Positions 1 through 8,779 are shown, counted from the stretch's first letter. The stretch: 64,000 nt of DNA from Oceanospirillaceae bacterium (GCA_013215505.1 JABSQZ010000013.1:1-64000), one strand, 5' to 3'. Notes: generated by a model not told the origin, from the letters alone. Made by a program: numbers and translations.

Positions 1-87
1 CTTACGACTTACGACTTACTACTTACGACTTACGACTTACGACTTACGACTTACGACTTACGACTTACGACTTACGACTTACGACTT
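1..87. repeat. 7-bp tandem array (CTTACGA)
   Basis: Twelve consecutive 7-bp units plus a partial one, one unit being CTTACTA. The array starts at the window edge, so its true length is unknown. It runs into the 3' end of the LysR gene, and the stop codon of that gene (79-81, minus strand) lies inside a repeat unit. It belongs with the heptamer arrays at 1616-1664, 14017-14065 and 14944-15094. Confidence 0.97.
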
Positions 88-990
88 TTTACCACTATCC
101 CCTAAATCTATATGTTCCAGCAAATAGTCCAGAAAGCTTCTGATGCGCAAACTGAGTTCATTGTCCGCATAAAACACTGCATAAATCGGCACCGCAATGC
201 GCTGTGTTTGCCGCTCTAGAATGACCTGCAACTTCCCTGATTCTACCTCTTGCTCTGCAATAAATGATGAAATGCAAGCGATGCCACAGTGTTGCACAGC
301 GAGTTGCTTTAAAGTCTCTCCGCTATCGGCAGCAAGTTTTGGTTGTATTTTCAGCCATTCGCCCTCTTTATCCAGCAGCGGCCAGCTATTGAGTTTTTCT
401 GCTTTAGTAAATCCCAGACAACTGTGGTTAGCTAAGTCACTCACTTCGCTTATTGGGGTATGTTGTTGCAAATAGGTCGGTGAGGCATAGAGTTTACGGT
501 AGCTATTGCCCAGTTTTCTGGCCCTGAGCCCAGAGTCAGTTAACTCGCCAATTCGAATAGCCAGATCGACGTTGCGTTCAATTAAATCGATATTATCTTC
601 GCTCGAGCTGAGCATTATTTTGATCTGCGGAAAGCGCTGTTGGAAACCGCCAATAATGGGTGCTATTGCGTGCAAAGTAAAAGGGCTGGCAGCATCTAGC
701 CTGATGACTCCCGCGGGCTGTTTTTGCAGTTTCGTTAAATGATTTTCTACGTTTGAGAGCTGTTCAATAATCTGCACTGCCTTTGGCAGCAGCCATTCAC
801 CTTCCTGGGTTAAATTGATCTTGCGGGTGGTGCGATTAAACAGATTGACTTGTAACTTGCGCTCCAATTTTTGAATGCTACGACTGACCACAGATGCGGC
901 AATCATTAGTTCTTCAGCCGCCCTGGAAAAACTGCGATGTTTTACCACCATAACAAAGATTTGCAGCTCTTGTACTTGAGTATTGATCAT
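79..990 (-). CDS. LysR-family transcriptional regulator
   Basis: About 303 residues, normal for the family. The N-terminal winged helix-turn-helix is at about residues 5-64 (pattern FSRAAEELMIAASVVSRSIQ, then LFNRTTRKINLT), followed by a two-lobed effector-binding domain. I chose the ATG at 988-990 because the longer frame begins with TTG at 1005 and adds only a non-family leader. It is divergent from the AhpD-like gene at 1106 across a 115-bp gap, so it probably regulates that gene and itself. The AT-rich gap contains TTGTAATTTGTAATTATAA, a possible binding region, but no clean palindrome. The last codons and stop are supplied by the CTTACGA heptamer array, so the C terminus may vary between strains. 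Family call is firm; the regulon is inferred. Confidence 0.93.
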   Translation of the reverse strand: MINTQVQELQIFVMVVKHRSFSRAAEELMIAASVVSRSIQKLERKLQVNLFNRTTRKINLTQEGEWLLPKAVQIIEQLSNVENHLTKLQKQPAGVIRLDAASPFTLHAIAPIIGGFQQRFPQIKIMLSSSEDNIDLIERNVDLAIRIGELTDSGLRARKLGNSYRKLYASPTYLQQHTPISEVSDLANHSCLGFTKAEKLNSWPLLDKEGEWLKIQPKLAADSGETLKQLAVQHCGIACISSFIAEQEVESGKLQVILERQTQRIAVPIYAVFYADNELSLRIRSFLDYLLEHIDLGDSGKKS

Positions 991-1105
991 TATAATTAAT
1001 GCCAAATCAGCAATTGTAATTTGTAATTATAACGATTTTCTCATAAGTAACAATTGGCTATAGTGGCCGCAGTTGCAAGTTATATTAATTTTAGAGGTAT
1101 CAAAA

Positions 1106-1531
1106 ATGTCCCGAGTAAATATTCAACAACGTCAACCACAAGCCTACCGCGCTATGTTTGGACTTGAAAAATACTTAGCCAGTTGTGATTTAGAGCCTAG
1201 CCTGCAAGAGATAGTGCGGATTCGCGCATCCAGCATAAACGGCTGCCAGTATTGTTTGACTATGCACAGCGAGGCGGCGGTAAAATTGGGCGTAAGTGAG
1301 AAAAAGTTAGCGGCAATACACGTCTGGCAAGACAGTGATTTGTTCACCGAGCAACAGCAGGCGGCACTAAAACTGACCGACTCGCTCACCCATGTGTCCA
1401 CTGACGGCTTACCAGCAGTCGTTTATCAGCAGGCAGCAGAGCAATTTGACCAAGATCAGCTGGCGCAGCTGATCATGTTGGTTGCCACTATCAATGCCTG
1501 GAACCGTATAGGAGTAGCGAGCGCGGGATGA
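1106..1531 (+). CDS. AhpD-like / carboxymuconolactone decarboxylase-family protein
   Basis: A 141-residue small all-helical protein of the CMD/AhpD fold. The redox motif CQYCLTMH (CxxC followed by His) follows RIRASSINGC, typical of AhpD-like peroxidase-support enzymes rather than the true decarboxylase. The ATG at 1106 is preceded by an AGAGG ribosome site at about 1093; an in-frame upstream start at 1073 has none. The gene is single, followed by a terminator at 1576-1606, and divergent from a LysR gene. It is likely a cytoplasmic thiol-dependent peroxide or alkyl-hydroperoxide detoxification protein. The substrate is unknown. Confidence 0.9.
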   Translation: MSRVNIQQRQPQAYRAMFGLEKYLASCDLEPSLQEIVRIRASSINGCQYCLTMHSEAAVKLGVSEKKLAAIHVWQDSDLFTEQQQAALKLTDSLTHVSTDGLPAVVYQQAAEQFDQDQLAQLIMLVATINAWNRIGVASAG

Positions 1532-1575
1532 AAAGCGACGTCGTTTTAATAGCAATATAAGCAATTATCAATTGG

Positions 1576-1606
1576 ACCCAGGACTAACGCAGGTACCTGG
1601 GTTTTT
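1576..1606 (+). terminator. Rho-independent terminator of the AhpD-like gene
   Basis: Seven-bp stem ACCCAGG (1576-1582) and CCTGGGT (1596-1602), followed by T residues, 45 bp after the AhpD-like stop codon. Confidence 0.8.
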
Positions 1607-1615
1607 AAACAATGA

Positions 1616-1664
1616 CTTCCAACTTCCAACTTCCAACTTCCAACTTCCAACTTCCAACTTCCGA
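1616..1664. repeat. 7-bp tandem array (CTTCCAA)
   Basis: Seven units, six CTTCCAA and a last CTTCCGA, lying between the convergent AhpD-like gene and the VOC gene. The array ends 1 bp before the VOC stop codon at 1666-1668. Confidence 0.96.
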
Positions 1665-1665
1665 C

Positions 1666-2079
1666 TCACATTTTCTCCGCCCCGGGCCCCAGCGGCTGTC
1701 CGTAACTGAACTCTACATAGTTGCCATTGGGATCTATCAGACCGCAGTAATAGCCCACCGGGAAATTTTCTTGAACTGCTGGCCACACCAGTTGTCCCTG
1801 TTGCTGTGCTTTTTCGGCGATGGCGTCAACAGCATTTATGCTTTCTACAGCAAAGCCTAAGTGGCTGAAATCATCGGCTCTGGGCTGCTGTTGTTTACCT
1901 CCTTTTAACAATACCAGGACAAATTCGTGCTCTAGATCTTGCTCGGCCATCCAAATAACTTCGGTGCGTCGGCTCTGGCGGCGGTGAATTACTTGCAACT
2001 GGCAGTATTGTTGATAAAACTGCACGCAAGCTTCCAGTTCCTCTACGTGCAGGGCAATGTGGGTGAGTCTTGGTTTCAT
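1666..2079 (-). CDS. Glyoxalase/VOC-superfamily protein
   Basis: A 137-residue single-domain vicinal oxygen chelate protein. It opens with the family pattern THIALHVEELEACVQFYQQ, including a candidate metal-binding His, and has a second half ending DPNGNYVEFSYG, which supplies the usual late Glu ligand. The pattern resembles lactoylglutathione lyase (GloA-like) proteins, but specificity cannot be read from sequence. The ATG at 2077-2079 has a strong AGGAGG site immediately upstream, which excludes the longer frame to 2124. It lies 41 bp downstream of the MoaD-like gene, probably in the same transcript, and its 3' end abuts a heptamer array. Confidence 0.88.
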   Translation of the reverse strand: MKPRLTHIALHVEELEACVQFYQQYCQLQVIHRRQSRRTEVIWMAEQDLEHEFVLVLLKGGKQQQPRADDFSHLGFAVESINAVDAIAEKAQQQGQLVWPAVQENFPVGYYCGLIDPNGNYVEFSYGQPLGPGAEKM

Positions 2080-2120
2080 TGCAGCCTCCTTGGCATGATA
2101 ACGGCAAACTCGATTTACTC

Positions 2121-2396
2121 TCAAAAAGCGATCGGCATCTCTATGTTAAGTACGTTGTCTTCCTGTAATAAGGTATTTAGCCCTTCCAGTTCTTTAATAT
2201 TGACGTCATCGATGAATAGATTGACAAAACTGGGTAAATCTTTGTTCTCATCCACCAAGTGAGAGCTGAGATCGGGATATTTTTGACAGAGTAGCAGCAG
2301 TGCCTCGCCGACATTAACGGCGGTTAATTCCTCCTCGGTAACTTCATTGGTGAAGTGTCTTAACTGAGCGGGAATCTTGATCATAATAGTATTCAT
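2121..2396 (-). CDS. MoaD/ThiS-like beta-grasp protein without C-terminal diglycine
   Basis: A 91-residue ubiquitin-like sulfur-carrier fold: an IKIPAQLRHFT first strand, a central GEALLLLCQKYPDL helix, a FVNLFIDDVNIKELEGLNT strand-loop, and DNVLNIEMPIA at the end. Working carriers end in Gly-Gly, the residue that is adenylated and thiocarboxylated. This one ends MPIAF, exactly where PPIAGG would be expected. It may have lost carrier activity, may be a structural homologue, or may carry a 3' mutation. It is followed by the VOC gene and preceded on the same strand by an epimerase gene. No moaA, moaE, thiF or thiG lies nearby. Confidence 0.75.
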   Translation of the reverse strand: MNTIMIKIPAQLRHFTNEVTEEELTAVNVGEALLLLCQKYPDLSSHLVDENKDLPSFVNLFIDDVNIKELEGLNTLLQEDNVLNIEMPIAF

Positions 2397-2445
2397 TTTA
2401 TTACCTCACGCGTTGACTATTGGACTTGTCAGTATAGTTTGCTCC

Positions 2446-3369
2446 TTAGCGCAGTACGTTTATGAGCGCTAGATCTAAGGTTGGGTAGTGAAAGCTAAAG
2501 CCTTCAGTTAACAGTTTTTCCGGTTTAACTCTCTGTCCGGTAATTAATAGCCCAGCCATTTCGCCTAACAGCAGCCGTAAAACCAATTCAGGTGCAATTA
2601 GAAAGGCTGGGCGCCCCAACTGCTTAGCTAAGGTTTTAGTGAAAGTTCGGTTAGTTACAGGGGCTGGGCTGGTTAGGTTGTATACACCAAAAGGTCTGCT
2701 CTGTTCTGGGTTATCAGCTTTTTGGTCATCGATTAAAAAGATTAAGGCGCGCACCATATCTTCAATGTGAATCCAGGACATATATTGGCAGCCGTCTCCC
2801 AGTCGTGCGCCTAGTCCAAATTTAAATGGCAATAGTAATTTATCTAAAAAGCCTCCTCTGTCACTCACTACCAGGCCAGTTCTAAAGAGACAAACGCGTA
2901 CCCCTTGATCCGTTAGTCCACTGGCCGCTTGCTCCCAGGCCTGACATAAAGTATGGGTATATTCGCTAGCTGGACTACTGCGTTCAGTTAACAAACGATC
3001 TTGACTATCACCGTACCAGCCCACTGCCGAGCCACTAATGAGCGCTTTGGGCAATGTTTCTTGCTGTTTTAGCCAGGCGACAAGATCAACAGTTAAAGTA
3101 ATCCGACTACTCCAGAGTTTCTTTTTTTGTGCCTTGCTCCAGCGTTTATCGGCGATCGGTTCCCCGGCGAGGTTTATCACATAATCAATCGGATAATCCC
3201 GCGGAAGTTCGTGCAATTGCCGAATAAATTTAATGCTATTGGGGAGTTTATTGCAGGCTTGTTGTGGATCGCGGGTTAAAACGCTGACTTGGTTTTCATC
3301 TGTTAGCAGTCGCTCTATTAATGCTGAGCCGATCAGACCGGTACCACCAGTGATTAGATAACTAGCCAT
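2446..3369 (-). CDS. TIGR01777-family NAD-dependent epimerase (YfcH/SDR39U1-like)
   Basis: A 307-residue atypical extended short-chain dehydrogenase. It has the Rossmann nucleotide motif GGTGLIGSAL near the N terminus, the family signatures NLAGEPIADKRWSKAQK and SGSAVGWYGDS, and a C-terminal DUF1731-like segment (PAFLIAPELVLRLLLGEMAGLLITGQ). These match YfcH-type proteins of bacteria and SDR39U1 of eukaryotes, whose substrates are not established. The start at 3369 lies in a good context with no rival upstream. It is separated from the MoaD-like gene by 49 bp on the same strand and could be co-transcribed. Confidence 0.92.
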   Translation of the reverse strand: MASYLITGGTGLIGSALIERLLTDENQVSVLTRDPQQACNKLPNSIKFIRQLHELPRDYPIDYVINLAGEPIADKRWSKAQKKKLWSSRITLTVDLVAWLKQQETLPKALISGSAVGWYGDSQDRLLTERSSPASEYTHTLCQAWEQAASGLTDQGVRVCLFRTGLVVSDRGGFLDKLLLPFKFGLGARLGDGCQYMSWIHIEDMVRALIFLIDDQKADNPEQSRPFGVYNLTSPAPVTNRTFTKTLAKQLGRPAFLIAPELVLRLLLGEMAGLLITGQRVKPEKLLTEGFSFHYPTLDLALINVLR

Positions 3370-3601
3370 TATCTGGCTCCTATCAGCAATAAGTTATTGA
3401 TCTATTGGCAGGCCTACAAAATGCAGATTAATCATTAGTGGGGGTAACTGAATAATTGCTATGATCCACTAGTTAGCAGAACTGTAAAGATCCTGACCAG
3501 CCCTGTTACATGTGCTGCACAGGGGAGGTCTGTTGAGACGCGTCTTATAGTTTAGATCAAAAAATGATCAATGTCTCGGATATGAGATAGCATTTGTCTG
3601 C

Positions 3602-3823
3602 TTATGCAGAGAACTCTAATTCAATATCAGTGCACCCTTTGGCGCAGCTGACACCGGTCTTGCGCTGTTTGTCGCTTTTTTTGGGGGTCACTAGTTTTAG
3701 GGGTTGTCCACAGCTATCGCAGAGGACAGTGGCGCCCTTGCCCAGTTTTTTGATCATATTCTTCTGCTGTTTGAAGGAAAGTGCACTGCTGTTGTTAATG
3801 CTGGAAAAGTCTAATTTATGCAT
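3602..3823 (-). CDS. Small zinc-ribbon protein
   Basis: A 73-residue basic protein with two cysteine pairs, CDSCGQ and SCAKGC, spaced about 30 residues apart, as in a zinc ribbon. The N terminus (SALSFKQQKNMIKKLGKG) is helical and basic, and the end (TDIELEFSA) is acidic. Similar short Cys4 proteins are widespread hypothetical proteins in marine gammaproteobacteria. No function is known to me; binding RNA or a protein partner is possible. It is an isolated gene. Confidence 0.65.
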   Translation of the reverse strand: MHKLDFSSINNSSALSFKQQKNMIKKLGKGATVLCDSCGQPLKLVTPKKSDKQRKTGVSCAKGCTDIELEFSA

Positions 3824-4352
3824 AGTACTGCTTTAATAAATTACTGTAGGGGTAGTATAAGCGCTGTGCTGCTCAGATATAACCCCCGGGCTCAAAGTGC
3901 TGCACCCTGATCTTTAGCTGCGTCGCTAAACTGTCGGTGCGAGACTTCAGCAGGCGCCATGGCTATCTGTCCGGTAATTAATGAACATTATCAGTAATAT
4001 ACCGGTGAGATCTCCTCCCGTGATTATATTGGGAAAATATCAGAGGACCAGGGTATGACCCACTGGAGCGCAGAACTGACAATACAATCAGCCAGTTACG
4101 TAAAAATTAGACGACGATACTCGGGCGCCGAGAAAGATAAAGAGCATTCGCTGAAAAGGTTATGTGTTTATTCCCAGCGCTTGGTAAAGCTGCATAATTA
4201 GCCTGAATAAAGATTGCTAAAAAAACCTCATAAGCGCTATCCTATAGCGGCTAAACTCATGAAAAAAATAATAATATGTCTGCCTTAGGTTAGCCAGTTA
4301 CTCTTTAAAATTACCTTTAGCCCTGGCGGATTTCATTGAATGGAGTTTGTTT
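3824..4352. other. Intergenic region without recognisable gene
   Basis: About 530 bp between the small zinc-ribbon gene and the E1 gene. Short possible reading frames lack coherent protein features. The last 12 bases carry the TGGAG ribosome site for the E1 gene. I see no tRNA, repeat or strong hairpin. Confidence 0.6.
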
Positions 4353-6611
4353 ATGGATCGCGCAGAAGTTGTACACAACAACTTTATTTCTAAACTAGCC
4401 AGTGGTGATTTACCACCGCGCTTATCAGATGTCAGCTTGGTCGAATCAGGGCTAAGTACAACTAAGTTAATAGAAATATTTGAAAGCCAAATTTTAAGCC
4501 GCCAGTTGGACAGAACCTCGAGAAAGATGCAAGCCCGTGGCGAGGGGTTCTATACCATTGGTAGCTCTGGGCACGAGGGCAATGCAGCTATTGCCGCCGC
4601 CTTTAGAGTCGATGATATGGCGTTTTTACACTATCGTGATGCCGCCTTTCTGATCCAGCGCTCTAAGTTACTTGCAGGGCAGACACCTACCTGGGATATG
4701 CTGTTGAGCTTCACTGCCTCAGCGGATGATCCTATCTCTGGCGGCCGGCACAAAGTACTGGGCTCTAAGGCACTGTTTATTCCCCCGCAGACTAGCACTA
4801 TTGCCTCACATTTACCTAAAGCGGTTGGGGCGGCCTACAGTATTGGCCTGACCCGGCGCCACCCGCCCGAACAAATGCAAATGCAAACTGACTCTCTGGT
4901 ACTGGCAAGTTTTGGCGATGCTTCGACCAACCACTCCACAGCACAGGGAGCCTTCAATAGCGCCTGTTGGTCCAGCTACCAAAATGTTCCCATGCCGATT
5001 GTGTTTATCTGTGAAGACAATGGCATAGGTATTTCCACTAAAACTCCAGGTGGCTGGATAGAAGCGGGGTTCTCTCAGCGTCCGGGGCTAAATTATGTGC
5101 GCTGTAATGGCCTGGATATATTAGATACTTACAAGGCAGCCCGCGAGGTTGAATATCAAGTGCGTAAACACCGCAAGCCGGTATTTTTGCATATGAACTG
5201 TGTACGTCTATACGGCCACGCCGGCTCAGATGTGCAGACGGCTTATATGTCGAAAGCGGATGTGGAACGGGACGAGAGCAATGATCCGCTCTTGCACAGC
5301 GCCAATATTTTGATCGGCGAGGGACTGATGAGCGCCGAGCAGATATTGGACTTGTATCACAGTGTCGGTGAGCGGGTCGAACGGGTGGCTATTGAGGCGG
5401 CGCTTCGTCCGAAATTGACAACTGCCAAGCAAGTGATGGCCTCGATTATTCCCGCGAAAAAAGCTCACTTTGAGCATGTAGTGATTGACGAGGCCCAGCG
5501 CCAGCAGACTTTTGGCAGTGACGCCCTGGCGATGACTAAACCACAGCACTGCGCCCGCCTGATCAGCTGGGCGATCAGTGATTTGATGTTACAGCACCCA
5601 AACATTGTATTAGCCGGTGAAGACATAGGCCCTAAAGGCGGGGTTTACAACGTGACCGGTAAAGTTCACTCGCGCTTTGGCGCCGATAGAGTCATCAATA
5701 CCTTACTGGATGAGCAGAGTATCTTAGGTCTGGCGATTGGCCTGGCTCACAACGGCTTTTTACCCATCCCGGAAATTCAATTTCTCGCCTATTTACACAA
5801 CGCAGAAGATCAACTGCGCGGTGAGGCAGCGACCTTAAGTTTCTTCTCTAACGGTCAATATAGCAACCCGATGATTATTCGAGTGGCGGGGCTTGGCTAT
5901 CAAAAAGGTTTTGGTGGGCACTTTCATAATGACAATTCACTGGCAGTGCTGCGCGACATTCCGGGGGTGATTATCGCCTGCCCGAGTAACGGCGCGGATG
6001 CGGTACTGATGTTGCGCGAGTGTGTGCGTCTGGCAATCCAGGAGCAGCGGATTATAGTTTTCATTGAACCTATCGCTCTGTATATGACCCGTGATTTACA
6101 TCAGAGTGAAGACGGGTTGTGGATGGCAAAATATCCATCACCAGACATACAGCAGCGGATTATGTTAGGCCAAATCGGCCAGAACGGTAACGGTACTGAG
6201 TTGGCGATAGTCAGTTACGCTAATGGCTACTTCCTGTCACGTCAGGCGCAAGAAATATTAGAGCAGCAGCATCAGATGAGCATTCGGGTCATTGACTTGC
6301 GCTGGTTGGCTCCGTTAAGCGAGCAATCACTGCTACAAGCGGTCGCCGAGTGCGAATACATTTTAGTAGTGGATGAGTGCCGGGTAACAGGTTCACAAAG
6401 TGAAGCGCTGATCTGCCTGTTCAGCGAACAGTGCAGTCATAGTCCTAAGCTGCAAAGGGTGACAGCCACCGATAGCTTTATTGCTCTGGGAAAAGCGGCG
6501 ACAGTGACTTTGCCAAGTTGTGATGCAATTGTCAGCGCGGCGCTTGAGTTAACCGCAGCGGCTACAGCTAATATGGGCGCAACTCAAATGCAGGAGCAGG
6601 TAAATGACTAA
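4353..6611 (+). CDS. Fused alpha-beta 2-oxoacid dehydrogenase E1 (branched-chain type)
   Basis: A 752-residue thiamine-diphosphate dehydrogenase with both E1 subunits in one chain. Residues 1-370 are E1-alpha-like, with the ThDP/Mg site at GDAST (188-192) through EDNGIGIS (221-228), and with RGEGFYTIGSSGHEG and HYRDAAFL upstream. Residues from about 395 onward are E1-beta-like, with the catalytic-type Glu in VLAGEDIGPKGGVYNVTGKV and RVINTLLDEQSILGLAIGLA. The best family match is 2-oxoisovalerate dehydrogenase. ATG 4353 fits the TGGAG site with 7-nt spacing; the TTG at 4347 is too close to it. No E2 or E3 gene is present. The 3' end overlaps the FabD-like gene by 8 bp, so they are translationally coupled. 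The reaction on branched-chain 2-oxoacids is inferred from family. Confidence 0.9.
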   Translation: MDRAEVVHNNFISKLASGDLPPRLSDVSLVESGLSTTKLIEIFESQILSRQLDRTSRKMQARGEGFYTIGSSGHEGNAAIAAAFRVDDMAFLHYRDAAFLIQRSKLLAGQTPTWDMLLSFTASADDPISGGRHKVLGSKALFIPPQTSTIASHLPKAVGAAYSIGLTRRHPPEQMQMQTDSLVLASFGDASTNHSTAQGAFNSACWSSYQNVPMPIVFICEDNGIGISTKTPGGWIEAGFSQRPGLNYVRCNGLDILDTYKAAREVEYQVRKHRKPVFLHMNCVRLYGHAGSDVQTAYMSKADVERDESNDPLLHSANILIGEGLMSAEQILDLYHSVGERVERVAIEAALRPKLTTAKQVMASIIPAKKAHFEHVVIDEAQRQQTFGSDALAMTKPQHCARLISWAISDLMLQHPNIVLAGEDIGPKGGVYNVTGKVHSRFGADRVINTLLDEQSILGLAIGLAHNGFLPIPEIQFLAYLHNAEDQLRGEAATLSFFSNGQYSNPMIIRVAGLGYQKGFGGHFHNDNSLAVLRDIPGVIIACPSNGADAVLMLRECVRLAIQEQRIIVFIEPIALYMTRDLHQSEDGLWMAKYPSPDIQQRIMLGQIGQNGNGTELAIVSYANGYFLSRQAQEILEQQHQMSIRVIDLRWLAPLSEQSLLQAVAECEYILVVDECRVTGSQSEALICLFSEQCSHSPKLQRVTATDSFIALGKAATVTLPSCDAIVSAALELTAAATANMGATQMQEQVND

Positions 6612-7647
6612 AAAATCCGCGTTAGTGATCTGCCCAGGCAGAGGCACTTATAACAAGGCCGAACTAGGTTATCTGCGCCGCTGGCACAGTGACAAGCAAG
6701 GGTTGATGCATCGCATAGACAACTATAGGGCCCAGTGTTCGCAAACTTCGATCAGTGAACTCGATGGTGCCGATAGTTATAACATCAGTAAACATACGCG
6801 CGGCGATAATGCATCGGCGCTGGTATATACCTGCGCTTACGCGGATTTCTTATCCATAGACCGGGATGAATATGAAATAGTGGCTGTTACTGGTAACTCG
6901 CTGGGTTGGTATGTGGCACTGGGCTGTGCCAATGCACTGCCAGAACCTGTGGCGTTGCAGCTGATCAATACCATGGGCACGCTGATGCACAAACACCTCA
7001 ACGGCGGGCAGGTGATCTATCCCATTGTCGATGAACAGTGGCGGGAGATTCCCGGTCGTCGGCAGATGCTCTTAGATATTATGCAACAAGTGAATAGTCA
7101 CAGCGATTGTCAGCTGTATATTTCTATCCAGCTGGGAGGTTTTTTAGTCTACGCTGGCAATGAAGCTGCACTGAAATACCTTTCAACGTTGCTGCCCTTG
7201 GAGCAACAGCGCTTCCCGATGCGCTTGCACAATCACAGCGCTTTCCACTCGCCACTGTTGCAATCTATCGCCAAGATGGGGCACCAGAGCCTACCCCCAG
7301 AGTTGTTTCAGCAGGGCAACTTGCCGATGATCGATGGACGCGGGCACATCTGGCAAGCGCATTCGAGTGATACTCAACAGCTGTGGGATTATACTTTGGG
7401 CCAGCAGGTAATAACCACTTACGATTTCAGCAAAGCGGTGCAAGTGGCAGTGCGAGAGTTTGCCCCTGATCGGTTGATAATCTTAGGGCCGGGCTCTACC
7501 TTGGGTGGCGCCGTGGCGCAGAGTTTGATTGAGATAAACTGGCAGGGACTTAGCTGCAAGCAAGACTTCATTGATCGGCAACAATCCGATGAGCCACTGT
7601 TGATCTCTATGGGTTTAGAAGATCAGCGTTCATTGGCCACTGGGTAG
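6604..7647 (+). CDS. FabD-like acyl-carrier-protein acyltransferase
   Basis: A 347-residue protein of the malonyl-CoA:ACP transacylase fold. The nucleophile elbow GNSLGWY has Ser99, and the partner His sits in LHNHSAFHSPLL at about residues 208-219. The usual GHSLGE elbow is modified (GNSLGW), and the Arg that selects malonyl groups in FabD is not evident, so a non-malonyl acyl group is plausible. It starts inside the E1 gene (ATG 6604). Coupling to a branched-chain-type E1 suggests it moves the acyl product between CoA and a carrier protein. That role is an inference; the fold assignment is firmer. Confidence 0.82.
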   Translation: MTKKSALVICPGRGTYNKAELGYLRRWHSDKQGLMHRIDNYRAQCSQTSISELDGADSYNISKHTRGDNASALVYTCAYADFLSIDRDEYEIVAVTGNSLGWYVALGCANALPEPVALQLINTMGTLMHKHLNGGQVIYPIVDEQWREIPGRRQMLLDIMQQVNSHSDCQLYISIQLGGFLVYAGNEAALKYLSTLLPLEQQRFPMRLHNHSAFHSPLLQSIAKMGHQSLPPELFQQGNLPMIDGRGHIWQAHSSDTQQLWDYTLGQQVITTYDFSKAVQVAVREFAPDRLIILGPGSTLGGAVAQSLIEINWQGLSCKQDFIDRQQSDEPLLISMGLEDQRSLATG

Positions 7648-7741
7648 ATAGCTATTGATAAAGGACGTTGGATGTTGCTGCACTTAGGCTGCCATTAGTG
7701 TATTTTTGTTGCCTGGTCATCTGTTGGAGAAATTAGAGACA

Positions 7742-8536
7742 ATGCAAAGGCAACAGCCAATTGGCATATTTGATTCCGGAGTCGGCGGGCTCTCGATTGG
7801 CCGGGCAATCAGGGAGGCTCTTCCCTATGAAGATTTAGTCTATTTCGCGGATATAGAGTTTTCCCCCTACGGTGTTAAATGCACCGAAGTCATTAATCAG
7901 CGCTGCGAATACATTGTGAATTTTTTGCTTAAGCAGGGCTGTAAGGTAATTGTTATCGCCTGTAATACGGCTACTGTTAACTCGATCAAGTATTTACGGA
8001 CCCAGTTTGCTATTCCCATTATTGGTGTAGAGCCGGGTATTAAACCCGCGGCACTGCAAAGCAAAACCGGGATTATCGGTATTCTTGCAACTGAGAAAAC
8101 CTTGCAAAGTGCATCATACGCCCAGCTAACAGCCAAGTTTTCTAAGCAAGTAAATATATTGTCCAGAGCCTGCCCTAAGTTTGTGACTTTAGTTGAAAGC
8201 CTGCAACACAATAGTGACCAGGCAGTTACTGTGGCAGAACAGTATATCAACCCGCTGTTGGCAGCGGGCTGTGATCAGATAATATTGGGCTGTACACATT
8301 TTTCATTTTTGCGATCAGCGATAGAAAAAGTACTGGGAACTGAGGCTGCTATTATCGATACAGCGATTGCGGTAGCGAAGCAGCTGGAAAATAGATTGTA
8401 TGAGCTTAATTTACTCAGACCGGGAGAAATCAACGGTGAGGCTTGGTTCTTCAGCAGTGCAGTTAATGCTTCGGCGATAGACGTTATGAGTAAACTGTGG
8501 GGAGATGAAGTACATCGCTCTGCAGTTAGGCTTTAA
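7742..8536 (+). CDS. murI: Glutamate racemase
   Basis: A 264-residue cofactor-independent racemase converting L-glutamate to D-glutamate for peptidoglycan. It has the N-terminal DSGVGGLS motif (Asp11), the catalytic ACNTATVN (Cys74) and the second catalytic GCTHFSFL (about Cys185), the two-cysteine set of MurI. Start ATG 7742 gives the usual N terminus QPIGIFDSGVGG; the longer frame begins at TTG 7706. It follows the FabD-like gene by 94 bp, so it may have its own promoter. A second Asp/Glu racemase-family gene lies at 43825. Confidence 0.94.
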   Translation: MQRQQPIGIFDSGVGGLSIGRAIREALPYEDLVYFADIEFSPYGVKCTEVINQRCEYIVNFLLKQGCKVIVIACNTATVNSIKYLRTQFAIPIIGVEPGIKPAALQSKTGIIGILATEKTLQSASYAQLTAKFSKQVNILSRACPKFVTLVESLQHNSDQAVTVAEQYINPLLAAGCDQIILGCTHFSFLRSAIEKVLGTEAAIIDTAIAVAKQLENRLYELNLLRPGEINGEAWFFSSAVNASAIDVMSKLWGDEVHRSAVRL

Positions 8537-8551
8537 AGAGATGCGGATGTA

Positions 8552-8679
8552 ATTCGATAGATAAACAGCAAATATTGAAAATTTACAGACCTACTTTCAC
8601 TCCCTTTAAAGAGACTGATTTAGTCTTGAATCAGCATGATGGTATTAGCCTGTAATAATTCAGTGCAATCTTTTACACA
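8552..8679 (-). pseudogene. Duplicated 3' tail of a GGDEF-EAL gene
   Basis: This 128-bp segment is a diverged direct copy of 8712-8839, offset by 160 bp. That segment spans the stop codon, the last ~19 codons of the GGDEF-EAL gene and its 3' flank. Translated on the minus strand, the copy keeps the reading frame: CVKDCTELLQANTIMLIQD then stop, against TELLKANTNMLIQD in the intact gene. It is therefore the tail of a former tandem copy, or a partial duplication, of a paralogous gene whose body has been lost. Confidence 0.88.
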
Positions 8680-8779
8680 CTATAGATGACGGATGCTGAG
8701 ATGGAGATTAAATTGCATAGATAAACCAGCAATGTTGAAGATTTATAGGCCTACTTTCACTTCTCTTAAAGAGACTGAT

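Noticed and set aside
1568-1786. Open frame encoding KLEVGSW repeats
   Set aside because: It is the translation of the CTTCCAA array on the other strand; any frame through a 7-bp repeat gives a 7-residue repeat.
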